The position numbers and the translations under genes are program-made. A DNA stretch of 64,000 nucleotides. Origin: Bacteroides zhangwenhongii. Its GTDB lineage: Bacteria; Bacteroidota; Bacteroidia; Bacteroidales; Bacteroidaceae. The notes under the pieces are model-generated. The model had not been told where the DNA came from. It did no database searches and worked only from the letters and a program-made list of their open reading frames with translations. Shown here piece by piece: positions 17,354 to 26,491 of this stretch (positions are counted from its first letter, which is position 1; every line of letters begins with the position of its first letter). The stretch spans positions 1,178,001 through 1,242,000 of the forward strand of contig NZ_CP059856.1 in assembly GCF_009193325.2 (NCBI RefSeq), given 5' to 3'.

Positions 17354-19390
17354 ATGTCGATGATAAAGAGAATATTAACAGTATTATTACTGTTCCCCAC
17401 ACTGGTATGTGCTCAGATAAATACGGATCGGGTGATGACTATCGCCCGAAACGCTCTTTATTTTGAGGATTATGTACTTTCCATTCAGTACTTCAACCAG
17501 GTAATTAACGCTAAACCTTATTTGTATGAGCCTTATTTTTTCAGGGCTTTGGCCAAACTGAATCTGGAAGATTTTCAAGGTGCGGAAGCAGACTGTGATG
17601 CGGCTATCCAACGCAATCCGTTTGTGGTAGGTGCTTATCAGATTCGTGGCCTTGCCAGAATCCGTCAGAGCAAATTTGACGGGGCTATTGAAGATTATCA
17701 GAAGGCTTTGCATTATGATCCGGAGAATATCACTCTGTGGCATAATTTAACGTTATCTCATATTCAGAAAAAGGATTATAATTCAGCAAAAGAGGATCTG
17801 GAAAGTTTGCTGAAAGTGTCTCCCCGTTATACACGTGCTTATTTAATGAGGGGGGAAGTGTCTTTGCAGCAGAAGGACACCATTGCTGCCTTGACCGATT
17901 TCAATAAGGCGCTTGAATTGGATAAATATGATCCGGACGCATGGGCTGCACGGGCAATTGTGAAATTGCAGCAATCCAAATATGCAGAGGCGGAATCGGA
18001 CTTTGACCGGGCTATTCATTTAAGTGCGAAGAATGCCGGAAATTATATTAATCGTGCATTGGCAAGATTTCATCAGAATAATCTGAGAGGTGCTATGAGT
18101 GACTATGATTTGGCATTGGATATTGATCCCAATAACTTTATCGGACATTATAATCGTGGTCTGCTTCGTGCACGGGTAGGGGACGACAACCGGGCAATTG
18201 AGGACTTTGATTTTGTCATTCAAATGGAACCGGATAATATGATGGCTGTCTTTAACCGTGGTTTGCTCCGTGCGCAGACAGGTGATTATCGTGGGGCCAT
18301 ACAAGACTATACGACTGTTATCAATCAGTATCCTAACTTTTTGGCCGGATATTATCAGCGTTCGGAAGCCCGTAGAAAAATTGGGGATAAGAAAGGAGCG
18401 GAACAAGATGAGTTTAAGGTCATGAAAGCCCAGATTGACAAGCAGAACGGTGTGACTAATAAGGATGTTGCCCAGAATAAAGATAAAGCGGACGGAAGTG
18501 GAGATGAAGATGGAGAAAAAACACGCAAGAAGTCGGATAAGAATATGAATAACTATCGTAAGATAGTAATTGCCGATGACTCTGAAGCCGAACAGCGCTA
18601 TACGAGTGATTATCGTGGACGTGTGCAGGACAAGAATGTAAATATCACACTGGAACCCATGTTTGCTTTGACTTATTATGAGAAAATGAGTGACGTGAAA
18701 CGTTCGGTGAATTTCCACAAGTATATTGAGGATTTGAACCGTACGGGAATCCTCTCTAAACGTCTCCGTATTACGAATATGGAAGCTCCGTTGACAGAAG
18801 AACAGGTGAAATTCCATTTTGCTTTGATCGATACACATACGTCCGCTATCGTGGCTGATGAAAAGAGCGCTCCGAAGCGTTTTGCCCGTGCGATTGACTT
18901 CTATCTGGTACAGGACTTCTCAAGTGCTGTGGCTGACTTGACACAGACGATTCTGTTGGACGGTGATTTCTTCCCGGCTTATTTTATGCGTGCGCTTATC
19001 CGCTGTAAGCAACTGGAATATCAGAAGGCAGAACAAGCCGCCGAAACGGATATTCCGGGTGATAAACGTAAAGAGATTACTGCGGTTGATTATGAAGTAG
19101 TAAGGAAAGACCTGGACAAGGTGATCAATCTGGCGCCGGACTTTGTTTATGCTTACTATAACCGTGCGAATGTCTCTGCTATGCTGAAGGACTACCGGGC
19201 TGCTATTGCCGATTATGACAAGGCGATCGAGCTGAATCCCGATTTTGCGGATGCTTACTTTAATAGAGGTCTTACCCATATATTTTTAGGTAATAACAAA
19301 CTGGGCATTTCTGATTTAAGTAAAGCCGGTGAGTTGGGTATTGTTTCTGCTTATAACGTGATCAAACGTTTTACGGATCAGACGGAATAA
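17354..19390 (+). CDS. Secreted tetratricopeptide-repeat protein
   Basis: A 678-residue protein with a signal peptide (FPTLVCAQ, about residues 1-20). About ten TPR units fill residues 25-345 (for example DYVLSIQYFNQVINAKPYL, KFDGAIEDYQKALHYDPEN, DNRAIEDFDFVIQMEPDN). A charged linker spans ~360-400, a middle region without repeats ~400-500, and more TPRs near 510-670 (DYRAAIADYDKAIELNPDF). It should act as a periplasmic or surface scaffold for protein complexes. Partners are unknown; no operon neighbour gives a clue, because thrS has its own promoter. Confidence 0.9.
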   Translation: MSMIKRILTVLLLFPTLVCAQINTDRVMTIARNALYFEDYVLSIQYFNQVINAKPYLYEPYFFRALAKLNLEDFQGAEADCDAAIQRNPFVVGAYQIRGLARIRQSKFDGAIEDYQKALHYDPENITLWHNLTLSHIQKKDYNSAKEDLESLLKVSPRYTRAYLMRGEVSLQQKDTIAALTDFNKALELDKYDPDAWAARAIVKLQQSKYAEAESDFDRAIHLSAKNAGNYINRALARFHQNNLRGAMSDYDLALDIDPNNFIGHYNRGLLRARVGDDNRAIEDFDFVIQMEPDNMMAVFNRGLLRAQTGDYRGAIQDYTTVINQYPNFLAGYYQRSEARRKIGDKKGAEQDEFKVMKAQIDKQNGVTNKDVAQNKDKADGSGDEDGEKTRKKSDKNMNNYRKIVIADDSEAEQRYTSDYRGRVQDKNVNITLEPMFALTYYEKMSDVKRSVNFHKYIEDLNRTGILSKRLRITNMEAPLTEEQVKFHFALIDTHTSAIVADEKSAPKRFARAIDFYLVQDFSSAVADLTQTILLDGDFFPAYFMRALIRCKQLEYQKAEQAAETDIPGDKRKEITAVDYEVVRKDLDKVINLAPDFVYAYYNRANVSAMLKDYRAAIADYDKAIELNPDFADAYFNRGLTHIFLGNNKLGISDLSKAGELGIVSAYNVIKRFTDQTE

Positions 19391-19430
19391 CATTTATTTG
19401 ATAAAAAATGGAAAACTCAAAAGATTTACT

Positions 19431-19438
19431 TACTTTTG
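19431..19438 (+). promoter_or_regulatory. -7 box that fixes the thrS start
   Basis: TACTTTTG matches TAnnTTTG. The in-frame TTG at 19436 lies in this box, so translation must begin at the ATG at 19472, where the protein starts MIKIKFPDG as thrS proteins do. Confidence 0.55.
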
Positions 19439-19471
19439 CGTTCAAATTGTGAAAATATAACATCATCTATT

Positions 19472-21412
19472 ATGATAAAGATAAAATTTCCCGATGGCTC
19501 TGTTCGTGAATATAACGAAGGAGTGAACGGTTTACAGATTGCAGAAAGTATCAGTTCGCGTTTGGCACAAGATGTTTTGGCTTGTGGCGTGAATGGCGAG
19601 ACTTATGATTTAGGACGTCCTATTAATGAAGATGCTGATTTCGTGCTTTATAAATGGGATGATGAAGAAGGCAAACATGCTTTTTGGCATACAAGTGCTC
19701 ACTTGCTGGCTGAAGCTTTGCAGGAACTTTATCCGGGCATTCAGTTCGGTATCGGTCCGGCCATTGAAAACGGATTCTATTATGATGTAGATCCGGGAGA
19801 AGCGGTAATCAAGGAAAGTGATCTGCCTGCTATTGAAGCTAAGATGCAGGAACTGGCTGCCAAGAAAGAGGATGTAGTCAGAGAGAGCATTGCCAAAGCG
19901 GATGCATTGAAGATGTTTGGCGATCGTGGAGAAACTTATAAATGTGAGTTGATTTCCGAATTGGAAGACGGACATATTACTACTTATACGCAAGGGACAT
20001 TTACTGATCTTTGCCGTGGTCCTCACTTGATGACGACTGCTCCGATCAAAGCTATCAAACTGACTACGGTAGCTGGTGCATATTGGCGTGGTCAGGAAGA
20101 CCGTAAGATGTTGACACGTATTTATGGTATCACGTTCCCGAAGAAGAAAATGCTGGATGAGTATCTGGTATTGTTGGAAGAAGCCAAAAAACGTGACCAC
20201 CGTAAGATCGGCAAAGAGATGCAGTTGTTCATGTTCTCGGAGACGGTAGGAAAGGGACTTCCGATGTGGTTGCCGAAAGGTACTGCATTACGTCTGCGTT
20301 TGCAGGAATTCTTGCGTCGTATCCAGACTCGCTATGACTATCAGGAAGTAATCACTCCGCCGATTGGCAACAAGTTACTGTATGTGACTTCCGGTCACTA
20401 TGCAAAATATGGCAAAGACGCTTTCCAGCCTATTCATACTCCGGAAGAAGGAGAAGAGTACTTCTTGAAACCGATGAACTGCCCTCACCATTGTGAGATT
20501 TATAAGAACTTCCCGCGTTCATACAAAGACCTTCCATTGCGTATTGCTGAATTTGGAACAGTTTGTCGTTATGAACAAAGTGGTGAGTTGCACGGTTTAA
20601 CTCGTGTACGTAGCTTTACGCAGGATGACGCTCATATTTTCTGTCGTCCGGATCAGGTAAAAGATGAATTCCTTCGTGTAATGGATATCATCTCTATTGT
20701 GTTCCGTTCTATGAATTTCCAGAATTTTGAGGCTCAGATATCATTGCGCGATAAGGTAAACCGCGAAAAATATATTGGTAGCGATGATAATTGGGAAAAG
20801 GCAGAGCAGGCTATTATCGAGGCTTGTGAAGAAAAAGGATTGCCTGCTAAGATTGAATATGGTGAAGCGGCTTTCTACGGTCCTAAGCTCGACTTTATGG
20901 TGAAAGATGCAATCGGCCGTCGCTGGCAGTTGGGTACTATCCAGGTAGACTATAACTTGCCGGAACGTTTTGAACTGGAATATATGGGATCTGATAATCA
21001 GAAACACCGTCCGGTTATGATCCATCGTGCACCGTTCGGATCAATGGAGCGCTTTGTTGCCGTGCTGATTGAACATACCGCTGGTAAGTTCCCATTGTGG
21101 TTGACACCCGACCAGGTTGCTATTCTGCCGATCAGTGAGAAGTTCAATGAATATGCGGAACAAGTGAAGATGTATCTGAAAACTCACGAAATCCGTGCGA
21201 TTGTAGATGACCGTAACGAAAAAATAGGTCGCAAGATCCGTGATAATGAGATGAAACGTATTCCTTATATGCTGATTGTCGGCGAAAAAGAAGCAGAAAA
21301 TGGTGAAGTTTCTGTTCGTAGACAAGGCGAAGGGGATAAGGGAACCATGAAATTTGAAGAATTTGCTAAAATTTTGAACGAAGAAGTTCAGAATATGATA
21401 AATAAATGGTAA
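19472..21412 (+). CDS. thrS: Threonyl-tRNA synthetase
   Basis: A 646-residue class II synthetase. An N-terminal TGS domain (residues ~1-60) is followed by the editing/SAD domain with [11 protein letters not shown] (about 74-84) and TDLCRGPHL, then the catalytic core with [10 protein letters not shown] (zinc ligand region), [32 protein letters not shown] (motif 2) and [18 protein letters not shown] (motif 3), and an anticodon-binding domain at the C-terminus. It charges tRNA-Thr and is essential. Its stop codon overlaps the -7 box of infC. Confidence 0.97.
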   Translation: MIKIKFPDGSVREYNEGVNGLQIAESISSRLAQDVLACGVNGETYDLGRPINEDADFVLYKWDDEEGKHAFWHTSAHLLAEALQELYPGIQFGIGPAIENGFYYDVDPGEAVIKESDLPAIEAKMQELAAKKEDVVRESIAKADALKMFGDRGETYKCELISELEDGHITTYTQGTFTDLCRGPHLMTTAPIKAIKLTTVAGAYWRGQEDRKMLTRIYGITFPKKKMLDEYLVLLEEAKKRDHRKIGKEMQLFMFSETVGKGLPMWLPKGTALRLRLQEFLRRIQTRYDYQEVITPPIGNKLLYVTSGHYAKYGKDAFQPIHTPEEGEEYFLKPMNCPHHCEIYKNFPRSYKDLPLRIAEFGTVCRYEQSGELHGLTRVRSFTQDDAHIFCRPDQVKDEFLRVMDIISIVFRSMNFQNFEAQISLRDKVNREKYIGSDDNWEKAEQAIIEACEEKGLPAKIEYGEAAFYGPKLDFMVKDAIGRRWQLGTIQVDYNLPERFELEYMGSDNQKHRPVMIHRAPFGSMERFVAVLIEHTAGKFPLWLTPDQVAILPISEKFNEYAEQVKMYLKTHEIRAIVDDRNEKIGRKIRDNEMKRIPYMLIVGEKEAENGEVSVRRQGEGDKGTMKFEEFAKILNEEVQNMINKW

Positions 21413-21417
21413 CTTTG
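21410..21417 (+). promoter_or_regulatory. -7 box of infC overlapping the thrS stop codon
   Basis: TAACTTTG fits TAnnTTTG; its first three bases are the thrS stop. Transcription would start near 21424, leaving a ~60-nt leader before infC. Confidence 0.5.
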
Positions 21418-21483
21418 CAGCCGTTTCATGATAAATATTTAGTAGAACAATAAAAAGATCAAACTAGGAAGTAAACGTTTTTA

Positions 21484-22086
21484 ATGAAGAATGACACTTT
21501 TAAAGGGCAATACAGAATCAACGAACAGATTCGTGCCAAAGAAGTCCGCATTGTAGGCGACGATATTGAACCGAAAGTATATCCTATCTTTCAAGCCTTG
21601 AAAATGGCCGAAGAGAAAGAATTGGATTTAGTGGAAATTTCTCCTAATGCTCAACCCCCTGTTTGTCGTATTATTGATTACTCTAAATTTCTTTATCAAT
21701 TAAAGAAACGCCAGAAGGAACAAAAAGCGAAGCAGGTTAAGGTCAATGTAAAAGAGATCCGTTTCGGACCTCAGACAGATGATCATGATTACAACTTCAA
21801 GTTGAAGCATGCTAAGGGCTTTTTGGAAGATGGAGATAAGGTGAAGGCTTATGTGTTTTTTAAGGGACGTTCCATCCTTTTTAAGGAGCAAGGTGAAGTT
21901 CTTTTGCTTCGTTTTGCCAACGACCTTGAAGATTACGCGAAAGTAGATCAGATGCCTATACTTGAGGGAAAGCGTATGACTATACAACTTTCTCCGAAAA
22001 AGAAAGAGGCAGCTAAAAAGTCGGCAGCGCCGAAACCTGCCGCTCCTGTGCAGAAAGCTGAAAAGCCGGAAGCTGAGGAAGAATAA
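21484..22086 (+). CDS. infC: Translation initiation factor IF-3
   Basis: A 200-residue IF-3. The N-domain begins [17 protein letters not shown] and includes the signature [27 protein letters not shown]. The linker and C-domain include [41 protein letters not shown] Lys/Ala/Pro/Glu-rich tail of about 25 residues extends the usual length, as in other Bacteroidetes. It uses ATG, unlike the AUU of E. coli infC, so the E. coli start-codon autoregulation does not apply. It heads the infC-rpmI-rplT operon. Confidence 0.97.
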   Translation: MKNDTFKGQYRINEQIRAKEVRIVGDDIEPKVYPIFQALKMAEEKELDLVEISPNAQPPVCRIIDYSKFLYQLKKRQKEQKAKQVKVNVKEIRFGPQTDDHDYNFKLKHAKGFLEDGDKVKAYVFFKGRSILFKEQGEVLLLRFANDLEDYAKVDQMPILEGKRMTIQLSPKKKEAAKKSAAPKPAAPVQKAEKPEAEEE

Positions 22087-22091
22087 GAGAA

Positions 22092-22125
22092 AATGCGTAA
22101 CGCGCAGGTATAGTGCGTTGCCATT
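22092..22125 (+). promoter_or_regulatory. Stem-loop between infC and rpmI
   Basis: GTAACGCGC (22097-22105) pairs with GTGCGTTGC (22113-22121) across a 7-nt loop. AATG/CATT (22092-22095 and 22122-22125) extend the base past a single bulged C. A second hairpin with the same AATG/CATT base lies between rpmI and rplT. Confidence 0.5.
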
Positions 22126-22154
22126 ATATATTTAATAATTTAAAAATAAGTAAG

Positions 22155-22352
22155 ATGCCAAAGATGAAGACTAACTCCGGTTCTAAAAAAAGGTTTACCC
22201 TTACCGGAACAGGTAAAATCAAAAGAAAGCACGCTTTTCACAGTCACATTTTGACTAAGAAAACTAAGAAGAGAAAAAGAAATCTGTGCTACTCTACAAC
22301 TGTTGATACAACAAATGTAAGCCAGGTTAAGGAACTCTTAGCAATGAAGTAA
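22155..22352 (+). CDS. rpmI: 50S ribosomal protein L35
   Basis: A 65-residue basic protein starting [31 protein letters not shown], the classic L35 signature. The frame can be read further upstream, but the ATG at 22155 gives the universal MPKMKT start and the normal length. It is the middle gene of infC-rpmI-rplT. Confidence 0.97.
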   Translation: MPKMKTNSGSKKRFTLTGTGKIKRKHAFHSHILTKKTKKRKRNLCYSTTVDTTNVSQVKELLAMK

Positions 22353-22387
22353 TCAAAAGCGTAAAAGTATTATTAAAGTATTAACCG

Positions 22388-22434
22388 AATGCATTAGCCT
22401 GAAGTTCGCTGCGTGAAGTAGCGGCGCTAACATT
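22388..22434 (+). promoter_or_regulatory. Nested stem-loop between rpmI and rplT, possible L20 control element
   Basis: The outer stem AATG+TTAGC (22388-22391, 22394-22398) pairs with GCTAACATT (22426-22434) with two bulged bases. The inner stem CGCTGC (22407-22412) pairs with GTAGCG (22418-22423, one wobble) over a 5-nt loop. It lies 16 nt before the rplT start. Autogenous control by L20 is well known in E. coli and Bacillus for this operon; its use here is inference. Confidence 0.5.
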
Positions 22435-22450
22435 CAAAAAAAGTAAAACT

Positions 22451-22801
22451 ATGCCAAGATCAGTAAATCATGTTGCTTCAAAAGCAAGAAGAAAGAAAAT
22501 TTTGAAATTAACCAGAGGTTACTTTGGTGCAAGAAAGAATGTATGGACCGTAGCTAAAAACACTTGGGAAAAGGGTTTGACTTACGCGTTCCGTGACCGT
22601 AGAAATAAGAAAAGAAACTTCCGCGCTCTTTGGATACAGCGTATCAATGCAGCAGCACGTCTTGAAGGAATGTCTTATTCTAAATTGATGGGCGGTCTGC
22701 ACAAAGCCGGTATTGAAATAAATCGTAAGGTTTTGGCTGATTTAGCTATGAATCACCCGGAAGCTTTCAAAGCTGTGGTTGCTAAAGCAAAAGCTGCTTA
22801 A
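22451..22801 (+). CDS. rplT: 50S ribosomal protein L20
   Basis: A 116-residue basic protein with the L20 signature ([30 protein letters not shown]...[27 protein letters not shown]). The N-terminal helical extension contacts 23S rRNA during early 50S assembly. It is last in the operon and is followed by a strong terminator. Confidence 0.98.
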   Translation: MPRSVNHVASKARRKKILKLTRGYFGARKNVWTVAKNTWEKGLTYAFRDRRNKKRNFRALWIQRINAAARLEGMSYSKLMGGLHKAGIEINRKVLADLAMNHPEAFKAVVAKAKAA

Positions 22802-22826
22802 GACTCAACAGTTTATGAATTACAAA

Positions 22827-22862
22827 GTGTCAGTTACTAGGCTAGTAACTGGCACTTTTTCT
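22827..22862 (+). terminator. Strong terminator after rplT
   Basis: GTGTCAGTTACTAG (22827-22840) and CTAGTAACTGGCAC (22842-22855) are almost perfect inverted repeats (one wobble), followed by TTTTTCTTT. Confidence 0.9.
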
Positions 22863-22923
22863 TTGCGCGACAGTGAAAACAGAATAAAAAAATGTTAGTA
22901 GGTAAACAAAATCCTTTTTTTTC

Positions 22924-22954
22924 TTGCTAATATCAAGGATTCTTATTACATTTG
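22924..22954 (+). promoter_or_regulatory. Promoter of the structured RNA after rplT
   Basis: -33 TTG at 22924-22926, 20 bp spacer, then -7 TACATTTG at 22947-22954. The predicted start is close to 22961, ten bases before the closing stem of the RNA. Confidence 0.75.
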
Positions 22955-22960
22955 TGATAC

Positions 22961-23146
22961 AAAAATATTAGCCGTATCGACTGGATCGGGAAACTCTTCA
23001 AATTAATCTGATGCACCGAGAAAGCTTCGTTCTTCAATGGCGGGCCACATCCTTCGGGACAGCTTTAAGCCGGTGGATTACAAAGAGGGCGAGCGCTCAA
23101 ATCTTGTTCTATCAGAGTTTCATCACATCGTCGGTACGGCTTTCTT
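22961..23146 (+). ncRNA. ssrS: Bacteroidales-1-type RNA, likely 6S RNA
   Basis: A noncoding stretch of about 185 nt with its own promoter folds as one long hairpin. The closing stem GCCGTATCGAC (22971-22981) pairs with GTCGGTACGGC (23130-23140, one wobble). Inside it, GAAACTCT (22990-22997) pairs with AGAGTTTC (23114-23121), and AAAGCT (23021-23026) pairs with AGCTTT (23061-23066). The 3' stem runs straight into T-rich sequence. Position directly after rplT, size, promoter and end structure match the known Bacteroidales-1 RNA motif, which has been proposed to be the 6S RNA of this order (binding RNA polymerase). The end points are approximate, and the 6S assignment comes from memory of the motif rather than alignment. 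Confidence 0.75.
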
Positions 23147-23158
23147 ATATACTTTTCT

Positions 23159-23929
23159 ATGATATTTTATTTCTCAGGTACAGGTAATTCAAAGTGGATC
23201 GCTAATCAGCTGTCTAAGGAACAAAAAGAGGATTTAGTTTTCATTCCCGATGCATTGAGGAGTGGAGTGTTGGAGTTTTGTCTCAAAGAGGAAGAGACGA
23301 TCGGATTCGTGTTTCCTATTTACTCGTGGGCGCCTCCTGAGATTGTATTGAGCTTTATCCAAAAACTCTCGCTGAAGGGGTACAGAGGGCAGTATTTGTT
23401 CTTTGTATGTTCTTGTGGGGATGATACCGGCTTGACTCAACAGGTTCTGACGAAAGCGTTCAGACATAAGGGATGGGAATGTCATGCCGGCTTTTCAGTC
23501 ACCATGCCTAACAATTATGTATTGCTTCCGGGATTTGATGTGGATAGCGAGGAACTAGAGAGGAAGAAGTTGGCAGAGAGCGTCGCGGAACTTAAAAGGA
23601 TAAATACTTTGATCAGTAAAAGAGAACACTTGTTTTCCTGCCACGAAGGCAGTATTCCTTTTATCAAAACGAGAATAATCAATCCTTTATTCAATCGTTT
23701 TCAAATGTCACCTAAGCATTTCTATGTAACAGATGACTGTATCGGATGTAGACGTTGTGAGAAGAATTGTCCGATGGAGAATATTACTATGTCGGAAGAG
23801 AAGCCGGTCTGGGGAATGAATTGCACCTCATGCCTGGCATGTTACCATGTATGTCCCCGGCAAGCGGTGCAATATGGGAAAAGAACAAAAGGGAAGGGGC
23901 AGTATTTCAATCCCAATTCCGGCTATTGA
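23159..23929 (+). CDS. EFR1-type flavodoxin-ferredoxin protein
   Basis: A 256-residue fusion. The N-terminal flavodoxin-like domain begins [15 protein letters not shown] (FMN phosphate loop SGTGNS at about residues 6-11). A C-terminal bacterial ferredoxin domain has two [4Fe-4S] motifs: [12 protein letters not shown] and [12 protein letters not shown]. The class is named EFR1 and probably shuttles electrons between flavin and Fe-S partners in anaerobes; partners are unknown. The ATG is only ~13 nt after the end of the structured RNA, so it may rely on read-through from that promoter. It ends convergent with xpt, overlapping by 7 bp. Confidence 0.88.
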   Translation: MIFYFSGTGNSKWIANQLSKEQKEDLVFIPDALRSGVLEFCLKEEETIGFVFPIYSWAPPEIVLSFIQKLSLKGYRGQYLFFVCSCGDDTGLTQQVLTKAFRHKGWECHAGFSVTMPNNYVLLPGFDVDSEELERKKLAESVAELKRINTLISKREHLFSCHEGSIPFIKTRIINPLFNRFQMSPKHFYVTDDCIGCRRCEKNCPMENITMSEEKPVWGMNCTSCLACYHVCPRQAVQYGKRTKGKGQYFNPNSGY

Positions 23930-24495
23930 TCTTTGATTTTAATGCAGCAATGAGATAGGTCTTCGATGATTGCAAGGCTTTCTACTCTGACGCCCTGTTC
24001 TTCCAGCACTTTGCGTCCGTTTTGGAATGCTTTTTCAATGATGAATCCCATTCCTACCAGATTTGCTCCGGACTGCTTAATGAGATCAAGAACACCTAAT
24101 GCCGCATTTCCGTATGCAAGGAAGTCATCTACAAAAAGTATGTTGTCATTTGGAGTCAGAAAATCGGAGCTGATAACAACTTCGTAATCACGGTCTTTTG
24201 TAAACGAGTGGACGGTGGTACTTAGTGCATTCTGAATCGTTTTGGGAGATTTCTTTTTGGCAAATACGACAGGCAAATCCATCAGGTAACCTGTCATGAT
24301 AGCCGGAGCAATGCCACTGGCTTCTATTGTCATGATTTTATTTACGTTTGTGGCTGCAAAACGGCGGACAAATTCGACTCCGATCGATTTCATCAGAACA
24401 GGATCCATCTGGTGGTTGATAAAACTATCCACTTTCAGAATACCTCCTTCGTAACATTTTCCATCTTGCAGAATTCTTTTTTTGAGTAATTGCAT
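23923..24495 (-). CDS. xpt: Xanthine phosphoribosyltransferase
   Basis: A 190-residue type I phosphoribosyltransferase that salvages xanthine (and hypoxanthine) to nucleotide. [32 protein letters not shown] is the typical Xpt start, and the PRPP-binding loop is [14 protein letters not shown] at about residues 118-131. Cytoplasmic. It has no purine-riboswitch consensus upstream; instead there is a perfect 15-bp inverted repeat (24517-24570) between the preceding CoA-ligase gene and xpt. Confidence 0.95.
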   Translation of the reverse strand: MQLLKKRILQDGKCYEGGILKVDSFINHQMDPVLMKSIGVEFVRRFAATNVNKIMTIEASGIAPAIMTGYLMDLPVVFAKKKSPKTIQNALSTTVHSFTKDRDYEVVISSDFLTPNDNILFVDDFLAYGNAALGVLDLIKQSGANLVGMGFIIEKAFQNGRKVLEEQGVRVESLAIIEDLSHCCIKIKDQ

Positions 24496-24516
24496 ATAAT
24501 CTGATATTAATTAATA

Positions 24517-24570
24517 ATGTGCTAATATGCCATTCCGGATGATGAAACAAAGGACGGCATATTAGCACAT
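24517..24570. promoter_or_regulatory. Perfect 15-bp inverted repeat upstream of xpt
   Basis: ATGTGCTAATATGCC (24517-24531) and GGCATATTAGCACAT (24556-24570) are exact reverse complements around a 24-nt loop. It sits between the CoA-ligase stop (24585) and the xpt ATG (24495). No T tract follows on either strand, so it is not a standard terminator. It may be an attenuator, an RNA processing site or an operator. Confidence 0.6.
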
Positions 24571-24584
24571 GAACTATTTTAGTC

Positions 24585-25892
24585 TTACTTGTTATCTCTT
24601 AAATCTTTCACACGAACGGCTTTCCCCTCACTTTGAGGTAGAGAACCTTTCTTAACCAGTTTTACTTTGGGAGTAACCAGGATTTCGTCTTTCAGTTGAC
24701 GGGTAATATCCTTGCGTATTTTCTCCAATTCAATATAATTGTCGGTAGAAAGATCGCTCAGTTCCACTTCAACAATCATTTCATCTTGATTATTGATTGT
24801 TTCCAGCGTAATTAAATAGTTGCTGCCCAATTCGGGGAATTGTACCAGAATTTTCTCTACCTGCATCGGGAAGATATTGACTCCCTTGATGATAAACATA
24901 TCGTCACTACGTCCTTTAATCCGGTCAATACGGATATGTGTACGACCGCAAGGGCATTTTCCCGGAAGAATACGGGTTAAGTCGCGGGTACGATAACGGA
25001 TGAGCGGCATCATTTCCCGATCAAGGGTAGTGAGTACTAATTCTCCGGTTTCTCCTTCAGGAACAGGTTCGCCTGTTTCTGGATCAATGATTTCTACTAA
25101 GTAGCAATCCTCCCAAAAGTGCATTCCGTTCTGTTCCAGACATTCGAAAGCAACACCGGGACCGTTCATTTCCGTCATACCGAAGCTGTTGTATGCTTTC
25201 ACACCCAACATCCGCTCTATTTTCCGACGTTGTTCATCTGTATGGGGCTCTGCACCGATTACCAAAGTTTTCAGTGTGGTGCCTCTTGGGTCTAGTCCTT
25301 CTTCCTGAAAGACCTCTGCAAGACGAATGGCATAGCTTGGTATGGCATGCAGAGCGGTTGTCTTAAAGTCATTGATGAATTTAATCTGCCGCTTGCTGTT
25401 ACCGGCTGCGGCAGGAACGGTAAGACAGCCCAGACGTTCGGCGCCATATTGGAACCCTAGTCCTCCTGTAAACATTCCATATCCTGAACTATTCTGAAAA
25501 ACATCTGTTTTACGGATTCCTACCGTATATAGGCAGCGGGCTACCAGATTTGCCCAAGAATCAAGGTCGTGTTGTGAGTGAACGATAACTGTCGGATTTC
25601 CGGTAGTACCACTGGAAGAGTGAATACGCACACCATCATTCCTCATATCTCCCGCCACCAGTCCGAAAGGGTAGTGGGCGCGCATATCGGCTTTGGTCGT
25701 AAACGGTACTTTACGGATATCATCCAGCGATTGTATGCTGTCTGAGGTAATACCATGTTTACTGAAAACCTCCTTATAGTATGGAGCGTTTGCAGCGATA
25801 CTGATTGTTTTCTTCAAGCGTTGAAGCTGCAATTCCTGCAACTTCTCCCGACTCATGGTTTCTATTTCTTCTTCCCAGTATTGTGTACTCAT
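24585..25892 (-). CDS. Phenylacetate-CoA ligase-type AMP-forming acyl-CoA synthetase
   Basis: A 435-residue PaaK-like ligase. The ATP/AMP loop SSSGTTGNPT lies near residues 93-102. AYNSFGMTEMNGPG is the adenylate motif (about 232-245), and RYRTRDLTRILPGKCPCGRTHIRIDRIKGRSDDMFIIKGVNIFP leads to the hinge and C-terminal domain. It activates phenylacetate or a related aryl acid to its CoA thioester. It is third in an operon with iorA and iorB (14 bp gap), a pairing common in anaerobes, where the oxidoreductase makes or uses the same aryl-acyl-CoA. Aryl-acid specificity is inferred. Confidence 0.9.
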   Translation of the reverse strand: MSTQYWEEEIETMSREKLQELQLQRLKKTISIAANAPYYKEVFSKHGITSDSIQSLDDIRKVPFTTKADMRAHYPFGLVAGDMRNDGVRIHSSSGTTGNPTVIVHSQHDLDSWANLVARCLYTVGIRKTDVFQNSSGYGMFTGGLGFQYGAERLGCLTVPAAAGNSKRQIKFINDFKTTALHAIPSYAIRLAEVFQEEGLDPRGTTLKTLVIGAEPHTDEQRRKIERMLGVKAYNSFGMTEMNGPGVAFECLEQNGMHFWEDCYLVEIIDPETGEPVPEGETGELVLTTLDREMMPLIRYRTRDLTRILPGKCPCGRTHIRIDRIKGRSDDMFIIKGVNIFPMQVEKILVQFPELGSNYLITLETINNQDEMIVEVELSDLSTDNYIELEKIRKDITRQLKDEILVTPKVKLVKKGSLPQSEGKAVRVKDLRDNK

Positions 25893-25906
25893 GGCAGTCT
25901 CTATTA

Positions 25907-26488
25907 TTACATAAGCTTTTCCGCAATTTCCTTGCCGGCAGCCAATGCTTTAAGATTCATTTCTACAATTGCTTCCCCTTTACGTTGGAAAATCTCACGA
26001 ATGCTGTCCTGCACTTTTGCGTAGTCAATGCCAAGAAATGGAATTGTTGCTCCCAACAGGACGATATTGGCTACCCGTGCGGAACCGGCTTCTTTGGCAA
26101 CTTTATCTACATTCAATACTATCTTATGAGGTAGTTTGTTGATTTCTGCCATTACTTTGTCCGTTTCCGGATAGTTGGGGATATTGACAAAAGGAGTTTC
26201 ATTCGTTACCAGCCACCCTTCAGAGCTAAGGTAAGGAAGATATCGAAGGCCTTCCATAGGTTCCAGTGAGATAATAAGATCACATTTGCCGGAAGGAATC
26301 AAATCGGAAGCAATCGGCTGATCGCTGATGCGGAGGTTGGATTGAACGTCTCCTCCGCGCTGGCTCATTCCGTGCACTTCTGCTTGTTTCATATAAAGTC
26401 CTTCCTTTAAAGCGGCTTTACCGATTACGGTAGCAATGGACAAAATACCCTGTCCGCCTACTCCTGATAATATAATATCTTTTTTCAT
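25907..26488 (-). CDS. iorB: Indolepyruvate oxidoreductase subunit beta
   Basis: A 193-residue gamma-type subunit of 2-ketoacid:ferredoxin oxidoreductase, starting MKKDIILSGVGGQGILSIATVIGKAAL with the GVGGQG motif. Further family stretches are VHGMSQRGGDVQSNLRI and LVTNETPFVN. With IorA it oxidatively decarboxylates aryl pyruvates (indolepyruvate, phenylpyruvate) to aryl-acetyl-CoA and reduced ferredoxin. It starts 3 bp after iorA. Confidence 0.93.
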   Translation of the reverse strand: MKKDIILSGVGGQGILSIATVIGKAALKEGLYMKQAEVHGMSQRGGDVQSNLRISDQPIASDLIPSGKCDLIISLEPMEGLRYLPYLSSEGWLVTNETPFVNIPNYPETDKVMAEINKLPHKIVLNVDKVAKEAGSARVANIVLLGATIPFLGIDYAKVQDSIREIFQRKGEAIVEMNLKALAAGKEIAEKLM

Positions 26489-26491
26489 GGT

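Noticed and set aside
24496..24584. Purine riboswitch upstream of xpt
   Set aside because: The conserved purine aptamer loops are absent; only a simple inverted repeat is present.
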